From the NCBI GenBank assembly GCA_030068075.1, contig CM057841.1, positions 36,745,030 through 36,809,029 on the forward strand: 64,000 bases of DNA. Reading direction: 5' to 3'. The stretch's first letter is position 1, and each line of letters starts with the position of its first letter. Source of the stretch: Paguma larvata. Taxonomy: Eukaryota; Chordata; Mammalia; Carnivora; Viverridae. The position numbers and the translations under genes were made by a program. Shown one piece after another: positions 33,276-44,429 of this stretch. The notes under the pieces are model-generated. The model had not been told where the DNA came from, made no database searches, and saw only the letters and a list, made by a program, of their open reading frames with translations.

Positions 33276-34904
33276 TTGACTTTTGGACAGAGCTTTGTCA
33301 ATGTAAAAGCCAATAAGTATATTAATTTCAGACAGAGATATTGATAACCCTCTGCACCTATTTTAAAGTAAAAAAAAAAAGAATACCGTAATAGTTCTAT
33401 TATTCCAGAAGTATAGTCTCTTATTTGCTTTTCAACATGTTGAAGCAATTTTAGCAGGTCAGGGACATGCTTTATTCCCCTTCACACACTGGGAAACACC
33501 TGCTACTAATACCTTTGCTCTCTGAGGTGGTTTTATAGACCATCCTCTCATCCTGACAGAAAGAGAGTGACTTCCAGCCTGAGTTATCAGAATAACAAGA
33601 ATGAGTGGTTTCTATGTATTTTGGAATAGAATTTTCAAATATTTTAGAAAATTTTCCATTAAACCCATAGAAAAGAAGGTTTTGTGATTGTTTCCCCAAG
33701 TATATAAGATACTCAATTGAGCAGAATATCAATCTTTTTACATTTCCAATTAACTGAAACATCATCATTTATATTTATACATGCTTGCATGTTTACACAG
33801 TTAGTAATATCTCTTTAGACTATTGTATTGAGAACTCATTGATAAGTGAGAACTCTATCACTATAAATATGCCTGTGAATTTAAAAAAAGAAATAAATAG
33901 GTAAGTAGATAGATCTAGATACAGATATATCCATGAGTTAAAAACTCTTTACAGCCCCGTCTATTATATTATATTAACTTAATAGCAAAATAGTCTCTAG
34001 ATTTAAAGCTCAAATTCTAACTGCCATCCAATTATAAACATTGCTATTACTTAAGCCAGGGAAATGTTTGATATTAGATATTAACTTGGTATAAAATAAG
34101 GTACTTTAAGTGATGAAAAAGCCCATCTTTGAAAAAGAAATGTTGTGTAGATTAATGAAATTATGTGAGAGCCACTTTAGTCTCCTCAGAAGGATATTAA
34201 AAGGAAAATACATATTATTAACTGATTTAGAAACAGCTAAAATGGAACTTCTTAAATAGTAATTGCTGTTTTAGAATGCTTAAAGGACTCCAGGCATATA
34301 AAGTAAGAGCAGATGAATCTTAGTGTGGACATCTCTCCCTTGTATACAGTTAGTGGCAAGGAGTCCCATTCACTGCTTCCAGTGACAATTGTTTTAGACC
34401 TGACTTTCAGAATCCATATGACCCAAGGTGTTCGCCATTCATTGCTTTGCAAGTTGGCATATGCCTATTAGTTTGTGAGGTGGTGACATGCCTGCAGGGA
34501 TGGAGGTCTGTGGTAACCATGGATGCTGTTTCCTAATGCATACATTTTATTAGCAGATTTGAGAGAAAACTAATGTCTTCTATATGTAAACTAACATGGC
34601 TATATTATGGGCATACTATAAAATTTACATGAATTTTTCAAATAAATCCAAAGACTTAAATTTCACTCTTCTAGTTGATTGAGGGCCTCTGGAGTCCTCA
34701 TTCATTCCCCTTTGCTATTGGAATAATTCAGTGAGAAAGTCTGTGAACCAGCGTATCACCACTTTTCATTCTGCATTAAATAGGAATGAATTTCTGTCAA
34801 GATGGCAGCTATGCATGTTCTATAGGCACCTGCTTCTTCCACTTTCCTAAGGGCCAGCTCCGGCCCAGATTTTGATTAGGAGAACCTGGTATTCGGGGAT
34901 CTCT
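33276..34904. other. Non-coding sequence, nothing recognised
   Basis: About 1.6 kb with no recognised repeat. The minus-strand 98-codon open frame at 33472-33768 has no domain or composition I recognise. Confidence 0.4.
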
Positions 34905-35024
34905 TTCCTTTTCTTTCACTGCCTCTTCTTCCCTCCCTGACTTAACCTTTCCTATTTCTCCATGTTCTCCCTTCCTCCCTCTCTTCCTGGCTTTCTCCCA
35001 TTTCCTCACTTTTCTTCTTTCCTT
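34905..35024 (+). repeat. Pyrimidine-rich (CT) tract
   Basis: About 120 bp dominated by C and T (e.g. 'ctcccttcctccctctcttc'). Low-complexity sequence that could form triplex DNA. The minus-strand Arg/Lys/Glu-rich open frame at 34809-35009 is its purine-rich complement. Confidence 0.75.
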
Positions 35025-35145
35025 ACTTCAAATAATTACTGGATTTCTCATATCTCAGGCACTGTGCATAAGCACCATGATTGTAAAAATGGAAAAAGTG
35101 AGTACTACAACACGAACTTTGCCTTAAGCTCCAGGATGAAATGAT
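35025..35145 (-). mobile_element. L2 LINE 3' end fragment
   Basis: 'aaataattactggatttctc', 'tctcaggcactgtgcataag', 'tttgccttaagctccaggat' resemble the reverse complement of the L2 3' terminus. Confidence 0.45.
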
Positions 35146-35232
35146 CTATATTTATTTATTCATACTATACTACCAGTGCCTTATATAATGTCTAGCATAT
35201 ATCAGATGCTTAATGAATATTTATGAAAAACA
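35146..35232 (+). mobile_element. L2 LINE 3' end fragment
   Basis: 'taccagtgccttatataatg', 'tctagcatatatcagatgct', 'taatgaatatttatgaa' resemble the sense L2 3' end, lying tail-to-head with the previous fragment. Confidence 0.5.
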
Positions 35233-35584
35233 AATCAAAGAATGTAAGTAAATATAATAAAGTGGGAGCATAGAGAAGCTCTTTTATACATGAGTTTCAT
35301 TTGATCCCATCATTTGAGACTTGAACTCACTGCTAAATGAGGAAAGAGGAATGGCTAAAGCAAAGGTTCAAATGACATACTACCAGAAAATGCATGTAGT
35401 GTTGAATCTTTGCCTTGGTCTTGGGTGAAGTCTGACAAGAGTAAAAGACAAGAAGGACCATCCCATGCAGGGGGAAAAGCACATTCTGAAATAGGCAGGA
35501 AATAGGCTGATTTGTTCAGGAAATGATTAAACTTTATTTCGGTGTGGCTGATTGTGCAAAGGAGATGAATATTTAAGAGTAAGG
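35233..35584. other. Non-coding sequence, nothing recognised
   Basis: No repeat or gene recognised. Confidence 0.4.
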
Positions 35585-35695
35585 ATCAGATGATTGGTAG
35601 AATTAGAGGAAACTGTGTTTTACACCTGAAACTAGTATCACACTGTATGTTAACTGTACTTCAGTTAAATATATGTATATATATATGGTGGTCAA
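35585..35695 (+). mobile_element. L1 LINE 3' end with TA-rich tail
   Basis: 'cacctgaaactagtatcaca', 'ctgtatgttaactgtacttc', 'agttaaatatatg' correspond to the frequent L1 3' terminus (cctgaaactaatacaacattgtatgtcaactatacttcaat), followed by a (TA)n tail. Confidence 0.6.
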
Positions 35696-36114
35696 GTGAA
35701 TGTTTTTCATTCGCTTCTCCAAAGATTTGTCTGAAGAGATATTTTGCCACATTGTCAAATTTATCATCTAATTTTAATTCACCATGTGCGTTTTTTTGCA
35801 CATATTAACAATACCAAGTGTTGGTGCCAAATAATATTCTGTTTAAAATTTTGTTTAGAAACTTACATGGTTCTCTCTGGATTACTTTAACTAAATCGCT
35901 TTTTGCATTTTTCCTCACTTTTTAAATTTTCTGCAATTTTTTCTTTGTGTTTGGGAATTGGAGAATAAAGAAACATCAAACCTACTTTACAGAATTTTAT
36001 TCTCTCCTTCTTCCAATAAGGTCTATAAAGAATATGCTAGAAGTCTCTATTTTTTTTCAAACTGTGTATTTAAAATTATTCTAAAATAAATACTCAATAT
36101 ATATGCCTTTCTGC
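35696..36114. other. Non-coding sequence, nothing recognised
   Basis: AT-rich, no feature recognised. Confidence 0.4.
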
Positions 36115-36225
36115 CTTTACTGCAAGGTCCTTGCATATAGGTGCATGTTATTATTTTCCTCTGTATCCCTAGCATGTAATGTCACGTTTGGCATATAAAG
36201 GCTCTCAGTAAATATTGCTCATATG
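36115..36225 (+). mobile_element. L2 LINE 3' end fragment
   Basis: 'ttcctctgtatccctagcat', 'gtttggcatataaaggctct', 'cagtaaatattgctca' fit the L2 3' end. Confidence 0.55.
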
Positions 36226-36707
36226 AACTGTACAGACTCAAAGATAGAGAAGGAGGTTTGGATTAATCTGACACTTCTTTTTAACTCAACATTATAAATA
36301 ATTTTGCTTGCTATTTTTATGGAACTTTTCTAATACCTTCACGGGAGGGAACAAGGGACAAAGAGGTATTATTTTATTGGCAGACAAAGGTGGTAGCTGG
36401 TCTTTGAAGAAAGCCTAAAATAAAATGTGGATATGCATATACCACATTCTAGGAAATAGTGACAAATCAAAATATTTCATTTTGTTAACATTCATAAATC
36501 ACTTTTAAAATAAAATTTCAAGGAGTCTCTCCTTTCACCTCTCAGAAACTTTACAGTCCTTCAGAATATCCCAATCATATTATATTTATCTGTTCATGCA
36601 TCCCATTGAATGTTTCAGCAAACTTACTACTAAATTCATAAATGAAAACAGTTATCTCAGCATCTTCCATACATTTTTGAAAAGACAGAAATGTCATATA
36701 TATTTGC
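36226..36707. other. Non-coding sequence, nothing recognised
   Basis: No feature recognised. Confidence 0.4.
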
Positions 36708-36872
36708 TCTCCAGTATGGTAGCTACTAGCAATTCATGTGGCTTTTGAGTACTTGAAATGTGGCTAAGTGTGGTGAGGAAATAAATTTTTAATTTTATTT
36801 CATTTTAATTAATTAAAATTAAAATTTAAGTAGTCACATATGGAAAATGTCTACCATATTAATCAATGTGGT
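36708..36872 (+). mobile_element. MER3-type hAT-Charlie DNA transposon
   Basis: 'tccagtatggtagctactag', 'atgtggcttttgagtacttg', 'aaatgtggctaagtg', then an AT-rich centre containing a perfect 18-bp palindrome (36802-36819), and the inverted partner 'aagtagtcacatatgg...taccatatt'. The terminal parts are missing. The name MER3 is from memory. A second copy lies at 53850. Confidence 0.65.
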
Positions 36873-37149
36873 GAAAGTTTCTTGAATAAATATAAAGTAC
36901 GTGATCTCCTCAGGGCAGGTTATGATAACAATCCATTCATCGTAATACCCTGTCATTGAAAGCAACATCATGAGGATGTCGGTGAGAAACCATGCTCTTC
37001 TGTTTTTGTTTTTGCAAGCCCTAATGTAGTAGGAAGCATTTTGAATAAGGAATTAGAATAACTAAATTCTAGTTCTGTTTGTTCTTTACCGAGTTTATTT
37101 TTCATTTGTATACAAGAGATAGTACTCTACTTGAATTTCTCACAGGGAC
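36873..37149. other. Non-coding sequence, nothing recognised
   Basis: No feature recognised. Confidence 0.4.
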
Positions 37150-37300
37150 TTTCTGATGATAACATTTACATTTCAAAAATTATTAAGCACATGCTAATTG
37201 CTAGATGTGAGGCAAATTGTTGGTTTACAAAGATAAATAAAATATGGTCGCTGGCCTCAAGCTTACAGTCCAGCTTTAGACTTCCTGTGACAATTTATTT
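37150..37300 (-). mobile_element. L2 LINE 3' end fragment
   Basis: 'aattattaagcacatgctaa', 'ttgctagatgtgaggcaaat', 'ggtcgctggcctcaagctta', 'cagtccagctttag' follow the reverse-complement L2 3' end (attgagcgcctactatgtgc...ccctcatggagcttacattctag). Confidence 0.6.
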
Positions 37301-38303
37301 AATATTTATAAGGTTCAATGGAAAGTAAAGTGTTAGTATTTTTCCATTATTTATCTACTATAATGATTCCTATATATAAAGGCCAGACTTCCAATAATAT
37401 ATTTGGGGTTAAACAATAACTATAAATGACGATAGACTCAAAAGTGGACACAGTTAAAAATCCAATGAAAGTTCTTTACATTGCATTTGGCAAGAAAATC
37501 CGATCATCTGTGTGACACACATTTCAACGTTTCAGTCATTAGAATTTCATATGATGACATTACAACAGGACGTATTAAAACTTCAGAAATCTTATGTAAT
37601 TTCTGGAACAGTTGTAGCACTTACCCAAGCGACATACCCTAGGAAGGTTATTCGTCACTTGTTTGATGATAACATTCACCATGTAACATAACATACCAAA
37701 TAAATAAGCTTAGTCAAAAAAAAAAAAAAAAGGTATTGGGAAGGCACAAAATCAGAAAATAAAAGACCAAATTGAGGTCTTTTATTTTAGCTAAATGTTC
37801 TAAGACCACAGATATCTCTCAGGGAGTGGTATCAGAGAGGAGACAAGAAGACAAGAGACTTTCTCTTTGATTGAAAGTGATAATAAAAATTAATATCTGA
37901 CCAGTACTCGAGGTTTATGAGGTATGGTCACAATATATTGGCCCACATTTAAGGTGTGAAATCTAAACTTGGGTATTGTGGAAAACAAGAAAAGGTAGAG
38001 AATGAAAAAGAAAATAAATTTAAAATGTAGAGGAGTGATCAGGCCAGGAACAAGGAAGAAATTAAAGAAAAGCAGCTGTGTTTTCATAAAATATACAGAA
38101 TATGGACAAAAAAAAATGAAATGGCTTCACAGGGTGAGACTAATGCCCTGCATGTCTAAGTAGCCACCAGTGTTATCCTTGGGAGGAGTCCGAGAAACAG
38201 GATGTACATATTAGTGAGATTGTGTTTACTGCAACTATTCTCATGGATCTGACTGAACGCGTCTCTTAATAACGGGAATAGATTTATCATTGTGTTGGGT
38301 TTT
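37301..38303. other. Non-coding sequence with a poly-A tract
   Basis: A run of about 16 A at 37716-37731 is the only notable item. No retrocopy body is recognised upstream of it. Confidence 0.4.
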
Positions 38304-38314
38304 TTTTTTTTTAA

Positions 38315-38475
38315 GTGTTTACTCTATGCCAAAAAATTTTTTATAACTTTTAAACATAATAACTACCTTAAAATTTACACCCCAATGAGTTAGTAACCAT
38401 GACCATCTCTGTCTTACATGGGAGGATACTGGGTCACAAGAGGTTAAGTAACCTGTCCAAGGTTAAGTGACTATA
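38315..38475 (-). mobile_element. MIR SINE, old copy
   Basis: 'agtgtttactctatgccaaa', 'cccaatgagttagtaaccat', 'ttacatgggaggatactggg', 'aggttaagtaacctgtccaa'. Preceded by poly-T at 38301-38313. Confidence 0.65.
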
Positions 38476-39050
38476 AAATAAGATTAAGTCTACTTCATTC
38501 TAGATGATATATGTACAATTGAATAGAAAAAGACCTTCATTAAAAGCAAAATAAATGACCAAAAAGTGATTTCCGAGCTTAAAGTTTGAAATTTCACTTG
38601 TTAGACTACTCGGTGATCTAGTACAACTTTTTTTTTTTTCTTTTTTTAATACTAAGTGTTCACTAATTGTTTCATGAAAAATAAATGGCTTTCTCAGGAC
38701 ATGTACTTGGCTTACACACTGGGCTATCAGATAGGCATAAGATGAGATTCCAGCTTTTGATGATCTAAAAGTCTGTCACTTTCAACTAATGCCCAGTATT
38801 GAATTTATCCAATTAATCCAACCGAAATTCCCTTCCTCAAATTGAGATTTCCACCCCATTACTAACATTGAAAAGAAGGTCCAGATCCTCAATCTATCTC
38901 AACATTCAATATTTCTTTAAGATTTCTTACCTATTTATTACTACCCATCTACAAATGCTTCTACAATACGAGCCTCAGGAAGTAAACACCCCTTTCTTAA
39001 TCCCACACCACTGAGACCAATTGGTGAAGTAATAGGACCTTATGCACTTG
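38476..39050. other. Non-coding sequence, nothing recognised
   Basis: Contains a poly-T tract at 38628-38647. Otherwise nothing recognised. Confidence 0.4.
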
Positions 39051-39250
39051 CAGGGGTCAGCAAACTTTGTAAAGGGCTAGTTTGTTTTTGGCTTCATATT
39101 ATGGTATAGTTGTCAACCATGCATCATTGCAGTGAATGTGGCCATTGGCAATACATAAACAAATGGCCATGACTATATTACAATAAAACCTTGTTTACAA
39201 AAACGGGCTGCCTGCAGATTTGACCTGTGGATTGTGATTGGCTGACCCCT
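39051..39250 (+). mobile_element. MER20 hAT-Charlie DNA transposon
   Basis: Almost full-length copy with readable terminal inverted repeats: caggggtcagcaaactttgt at the left and 'ttggctgacccct' at the right. The middle shows 'gtaaagggctag', 'acataaacaaatggccatga' and 'aataaaaccttgtttacaaa', all in MER20 order. An 8-bp target duplication is not obvious. In the literature some MER20 copies act as enhancers in endometrial stromal cells. Nothing here shows such a role. Confidence 0.85.
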
Positions 39251-40150
39251 AAATACAATTGTAGCATAGAAAGAGCTCATTCTCACCTATAGTAAAAGTA
39301 ACTGAATTTGAGTTCTGTATCTGTGATCTGTTTTTTTGTTAGGCATCTGAGGTATCTGAAAGTTCACTCATGCATTTCCTGGAGGTTAATGAAGTATAGG
39401 CCCTCATGTTTATGGGAAATCTTGGAGAGTAGACACATTTGAGGGGCAGGATGTGGGATGAGGACATTCACCTCCTTGCCTCTTGTTCAGATGGCTACTT
39501 CTTTAAAAACCTTAAAGGACTGTGTGATTTTATTGAAGGATTCATGGTTTCTTTTCATACAATTCAGTTTGTTGGCCTTTAGGCTCTAGTTAAAATTTCT
39601 AAGAAAAAGATAGATCTGAGAGGCTAGGAAAAAGGAAGATTCAGTTAATTATACTTGCAGGAACAAAAAAAAGAAGAAAAGAATCAAGGGGGTGATGCTG
39701 ATACCTGGTGTCAGCTAATGATATGTTACTGTATTCTGGACCAGTTAATTTCTCAAACTGATTTCGTTCAACTATTTATATTCTCAGGCTCTGGGGAAAA
39801 TAGAGGTATAGATATGATACCTACTGAGTTAAGTAGTACTTACTTTTATTTCTTATAATCTGACCTTTATCAAGATTGACAAGAGGGTGTTCACATTGCT
39901 TCAACAAATCTCAGAATGCCAAATCTGTGTTCACTCGCTTGAGTCCTCTTGTGATATGCTAGGCTATAATCATCCGCCCTCTGAGCCATCATCATTCTGG
40001 TTAAAGATCAAATCCTCTTGTGACTAATCCCAGATTTCAGGGACTCTCAAGAAATTTTCCATCTAACTTGAGAACTGAGAGAAGTTGTTCTGGAATGAAA
40101 AGATACAGCCACTTGGAATATTATCAAATCCCCATTCCTTTAGGATTTTT
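39251..40150. other. Non-coding sequence, nothing recognised
   Basis: No recognised repeat or gene. Confidence 0.4.
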
Positions 40151-40197
40151 TTGTTTGTTTGTTTGCTTGCTTGTTTGTTTTTGTGTTTTTTTTTTTG
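40151..40197 (+). repeat. (TTTG)n simple repeat
   Basis: TTTG units interrupted by TTGC units, then T-rich sequence. Confidence 0.85.
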
Positions 40198-40214
40198 ATG
40201 CAGGAAACTTGTAT

Positions 40215-40900
40215 TAGTCAATTACTTCATCATTAAAGGGAAAAACACATTTATCGAAGCACCAGACATAATATCAAGCCCTAGGATAAAGTGTTGAATA
40301 AAACAGACACTATTACACTCTCTTGGAACTCGAGGGTAAGTAGGGAAGAAAAAATAATGTGACACCCATACTTTGCTATGGATATATCTGTCATGCCTAC
40401 TGTCTTGTTTGCTCATTACAGTGGGCAACACAGTGTGTTAGAAAGACTTCCATGAGGAAGGAAGTGTAATCTGAGACCTGGATGATGAGTTGGGATCATC
40501 AGGCAAGGAAAACACAAGTGCATTCTAGTTAAATAGACTAGCACAGGTCACATTTTTGAGATGAGAAAGAGAGAGAGAGAAGTATTATCAGAAATGAGAG
40601 GTATAATCAGACTGGATGAGAAAGAGTCATATGAAGGATCTTAAAGATGGAAAGATAAGGCTGTAGAGATAAGAAGGGGGCGTTTTCTAGGTTCTTGTAG
40701 CTAGTTATTATGAAAGTTAAAAAAAAATACAAAACCCACACCATTGAAAAGTTCTGTACAGGAGAATGACCTAAACATAATAGAAATGCATTTTTGAATG
40801 ATTGTGCTGACTGCTATTTAGATAAAGAAGTGGAAGAATAAACACAGAAAGCAAGAAAAGCAGCTTGAGTTCTACAGTATTGCTGGTGAAAAAGGAGGTG
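40215..40900 (-). mobile_element. L2 LINE, 3' fragment
   Basis: Reverse-complement L2 order: 'aagccctaggataaagtgtt', 'gaataaaacagacactatta', 'ctctcttggaactcgag', then 'tctgagacctggatgatgag' and 'ggctgtagagat'. The later half is much decayed. Confidence 0.5.
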
Positions 40901-40928
40901 AGTCTAGACTACACTATTTAAGGAGAGA

Positions 40929-40998
40929 AAAAGAGAGAGAGAGAGAGAGAGAATATATATATGTATATATACATTTATATTTATATATTTATTTATGT
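40929..40998 (+). repeat. Compound (GA)n-(TA)n microsatellite
   Basis: About ten GA units directly followed by about 45 bp of TA-rich alternation. Confidence 0.93.
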
Positions 40999-41554
40999 CA
41001 GGGTTTTAGCCATGGATTGTTGCTGGCAAAGCTGGAACTTTGTAACATTTCTACTTCCCTACCAGGTTATTCTCACAAATGGAAGCAACTTCCTGTCCTC
41101 CTCTTTCCTGGGACTAGGGAATGAGAGAGCAATGTCAGAATTTAGGGGTTGAGAGCTCTTACCCCACCTCCTAATTAGAAATTATTGTGTATAACACAGG
41201 ATCCATTAAGAATGAAATGCATTCACCACTAAATGGTATAGAAGTAGAACAGAGTGTCTCGAAGTTGATTACATAATGGATCGCTCCTCTCAGAGATGCT
41301 GCGTTAATTGTTTGGTGGATACAGCCTGGAGAACTGACTTTTCCAGCTCTCTTAGTGATTCTTATGTTCATCCAAAGGTCAAGAATTCCTGGAGTGAAGA
41401 CAGATGGAAACCGCTTCTCTGTCATCTTATTCCTTTCTGTCATCTTCCTATGTTTATGCCCAGTTCCCCCAATCAACAAGGCTGTGACAAATTTCTATTC
41501 TAAACCAAATTAAAAATGATCACTTTTTGGCTATTTTCTCAATGCCTAGTGCTT
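40999..41554. other. Non-coding sequence, nothing recognised
   Basis: No repeat recognised. The two open frames at 41171-41503 lie on opposite strands over the same bases. Confidence 0.4.
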
Positions 41555-41695
41555 AAGCTCTTCTAGATTTATTAGCATTTTTGTATTCTACTATAAACAT
41601 AAAATTTACCATTTTAACTATTTTCAAACTTTACGGTTCGGTGGCATTTAGTATATTCCCAGTGTTGTGCATTCATCACCAGTATTGCTTTTAAA
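41555..41695 (+). mobile_element. L1 LINE fragment
   Basis: 'ataaaatttaccattttaac', 'tttacggttcggtggcattt', 'agtatattcccagtgttgtg', 'cattcatcaccagtatt' match a common L1M segment (aaatttaccattttaaccatttttaag...cagtggcattaagtacattcac...gttgtgcaaccatcacc). Orientation is from memory. Confidence 0.55.
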
Positions 41696-41852
41696 GGGCA
41701 TTTTGGAGCAGAGCAGAAGACAGGTTTTTGGACTAGCAGACCCATTCCAACATCAGTGAGCATATGTGGACCATTAATTTGAGACTATCTCTCGGCCTCT
41801 TCCATTTGTTGTTGTTGTTTTTTAATTTGGCCAATTACTTTGGACTTGTCAT

Positions 41853-41932
41853 CTCTCTTTCCCTCTCTCTCTCTTTTATTTTTCATATTTTCTTTTCATT
41901 TTTTCTTAATTTTGTTTTTAAATTTTTTTTTC
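41853..41932 (+). repeat. Pyrimidine-rich tract
   Basis: T/C-rich low-complexity sequence immediately before a minus-strand SINE. Part of it may be the SINE's own T-rich end. Confidence 0.7.
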
Positions 41933-42132
41933 AATATTTATTCATTTTTGAGAGACAGAGAGAGACAGAGCATGAACAGGAGAGGGGAAGAGAGAGAGGG
42001 AGATGCAGAGTCCAAGGCAGGCTCCAGGCTCTGAGCTTTCAGCACAGAGCCCGACATGGGCCTTGAACCCATGAACCGTGAATAACCTAAACCAAAGTCA
42101 GACCTTAAGCACCTGACCCACCCAGGAACCCC
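41922..42132 (-). mobile_element. CAN-SINE, full length
   Basis: Minus-strand copy: 'caatatttattcatttttga', GA block, 'ggctccaggctctgagcttt', 'tgacccacccaggaacccc'. Its T-rich flanks hide any target duplication. The open frames at 41938-42324 (minus) and 41764-42066 (plus) only read through SINE sequence. Confidence 0.93.
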
Positions 42133-42142
42133 TCTTTTTTTT

Positions 42143-42240
42143 TTTTCTTTTTTAAGCTCTAAGCCCAACATGGAGCTTGAACTCATGACTTGGAGATGAA
42201 GAGTCACATGCCCTACCAACTGAGCCAGCCAGGTGCTCCT
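42143..42240 (-). mobile_element. Older CAN-SINE fragment of a different subfamily
   Basis: After a T-rich spacer: 'aagctctaagcccaacatgg', 'agcttgaactcatgacttgg', 'agatgaagagtcacatgccc', 'accaactgagccagccaggt'. The 'gatcaagagtcgcatg...gagccagccagg' form is that of older carnivore SINEs, not the feliform type in the rest of this window. Only about 90 bp of the head remain. Confidence 0.85.
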
Positions 42241-43054
42241 GGCCTCTTGCAGTTTGAACAAAATGAGCTGACATAGGCACATCAGCTCCACCCATCTCTT
42301 AGGGAAAAAGACTATGATGGACATATTTGTTACAAACGTGAAATGTTTTTGTAGCAGTTATAGAAATATATTTGGAAAAACTTCATCCTGTAACCAATGA
42401 CTGGCTATATCTTCCCTTATTTTACTGGTACAGGTTGGTTTCTGTAGAAGCAGATGCTGAGACAGAGATTGGTGAAAAAGATGTGTACTAGGAATCAAAA
42501 CCTGTAAAAGAAAGGAGAAGAGTGTCAGGATTGAGCAAAGGGAGAAATCAAAGTATGATTCAGACCTGGTAAAGTCTTGACAACTCTTGTGGGGGTCTCT
42601 GAAACAAACAGTGAATACTGCCCAGCAGAGTTGATCTTCCCTGGGCCAAAATGACTGAGCATGTCCAAGATGTTCCTCCAAGAAGCCTTGTCTTTCCTAT
42701 AACTTGGGCCTTCTCCTTACTGACATGCTGTGTGGTTTTGCAGGTGACTAGGAGGCGTCTTCATTTTCCTCATAGTATCCATCAGAAGCAAACTCATGAG
42801 GTGACTTTTCTACTCCTTTGTCTTGTGTCCCTGTCCAAGATCATTAACGTGATCCTTTTGAGGAGTCTTAGAGTCCAGGGCAGGTTTCCAAACATGCACC
42901 TTCAGGACATCTCCAGCGCATGCAGATTAAGACACAATTGCCTTCCCTTGCAAATTAAAGTGCTCAAAAGTTGGTTATTGAAACAATTAAAACATTGTGT
43001 TTCAGTCTTCAATTTCTGTCTACCTATTCAAGCCTGTCTTTTATAGTAAAATAA
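42241..43054. other. Non-coding sequence, possibly an unidentified old repeat
   Basis: Includes the plus-strand 131-codon open frame at 42651-43046. It has no recognisable domain, and an overlapping minus-strand frame runs at 42358-42681. The section from 42430 ('aggttggtttctgtagaagc') has the feel of an old LTR or L1 3' part that I cannot name. Confidence 0.35.
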
Positions 43055-43195
43055 TGTTGCTCTAAGCTTTCCAAACCTAGGTAGTGAGCTCCTTCAGGGA
43101 AAATATCAAGGCTTTTCTGTCTTTATATCCCTGATGACTCTCAGTGGTGAGAACTAGTTAGGTTTTGATAATGCGTATCAAATGTAAACAGCAAT
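43055..43195 (+). mobile_element. L2 LINE 3' fragment
   Basis: 'tagtgagctccttcagggaa', 'tttctgtctttatatccctg' fit the sense L2 3' end. Confidence 0.45.
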
Positions 43196-43199
43196 AAGA

Positions 43200-43345
43200 T
43201 TAGTAAGTCTACATTCCCAGGTATTGTTTGCATACATTATCTTATTTATTTGTCACAACAATTCCACAACTCTTTACAGATTAGAGAATTACAGAGAAAA
43301 AAATAGACTTTTATAAGATTAACACATTGCAAACAAAAGGACTAT
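43200..43345 (-). mobile_element. MIR SINE fragment
   Basis: 'ttgcatacattatcttattt', 'gtcacaacaattccacaact', 'cagattagagaattacagag' fit the reverse-complement MIR core. Confidence 0.45.
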
Positions 43346-43407
43346 AATCAGAACACAAAGCTATTGCTTCCAAAATTTACACATTCTTAAATAGTGCCCA
43401 CCAGGCA

Positions 43408-43481
43408 TGAGGGGGTTAGGAGGAAGAGAGCAAGGAAGGGAAGGAAGAAAGGAGAGACAGAGATCAATAGAAGAGAAAGAA
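43408..43481 (+). repeat. Purine-rich (GA) tract
   Basis: About 75 bp of mostly A and G (e.g. 'aaggaagggaaggaagaaag'). The minus-strand frames at 43387-43769 arise from this and the following A-rich sequence. Confidence 0.75.
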
Positions 43482-44429
43482 TAAACTCATCTGAGTATCT
43501 GTACCACAGTGAAATATAGAATGAAAAAGTAACAATTGAATGGATAATTTGGGCAGCATTTGAAAGGTTGTGGGATACATGTTTCTGCAAAAGAAAGCAA
43601 AAGGTGCTTTGTAATGCCAGAAGAGAGGGCAGCCAAATGGAGTTTTGATTGAAAATAAAAAATAAAAAGTAGAAAAATAAGGCAGAAAATTAAAATGGAA
43701 TGAGTCTGGGGTTTGAAATGAGGTGTTGTTGTCTGAACTTGATCCATTCAAGAAAGGCAGTGAGGGCACCTCATAAGAAAGACAGCACTATGGTCCATGG
43801 GATGAGAGAGGATTCAGCATTTGATAAAGAAAATTCTGAAATTGCTTCTACTCATGTTATCATCCACTGCTGAGGACTTTGGTCTTATCTCTTCTAAAAC
43901 ATAAAAGAAGGCTAATTCATTTTAAAAGCAGTGTTCTATTTGTCCCTCTGCAGTCCACTCAGTGAGCTAATGTATTTAGAGAGCTTTTATAGTGGAGCCA
44001 GCTTGATTTCTCCCTTCCTCATACTAAGTAAATTTCAGTGAATTAAATGACAAAAAGCCATCTGCTTTCTATAAATAAGCTCTTCTAATACCTGGCAAAT
44101 CTTAAAAGTCAAGCTGACAATGAATTTCTGTATGATCAATGATCCAAATTGTATAATTCATCTTCTGAAGAATACCGGTCTTGTTGTAGTCAACAGGAAG
44201 AGTGTGTGTCCATGTTTGTGACTTGGAGGTCAACGTTTTATAGGAAATTCAATTTTACTGTTACAATCATTGCACATGCTGTTCCAACTGTCAGGATTAT
44301 ATATCCTCTGCAGCAGTGTCGGGACAGCACCTTCTCATCTGTAGAGTCATCTCCAATACATCTTCCTTTGACAGCTGCTCTGATTCATTAGTAGACCACT
44401 TACTATTTTTATGAAAATAAGCATAGTTA
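43482..44429. other. Non-coding sequence, nothing recognised
   Basis: No recognised repeat or gene. Confidence 0.4.

Noticed and set aside
33472..33768. 98-codon minus-strand frame
   Set aside because: No recognised domain, no start context or splice signals. The length is plausible by chance in 64 kb.
41764..42324. Open frames of 100 and 128 codons
   Set aside because: Composed of SINE sequence and T/C-rich DNA on both strands.
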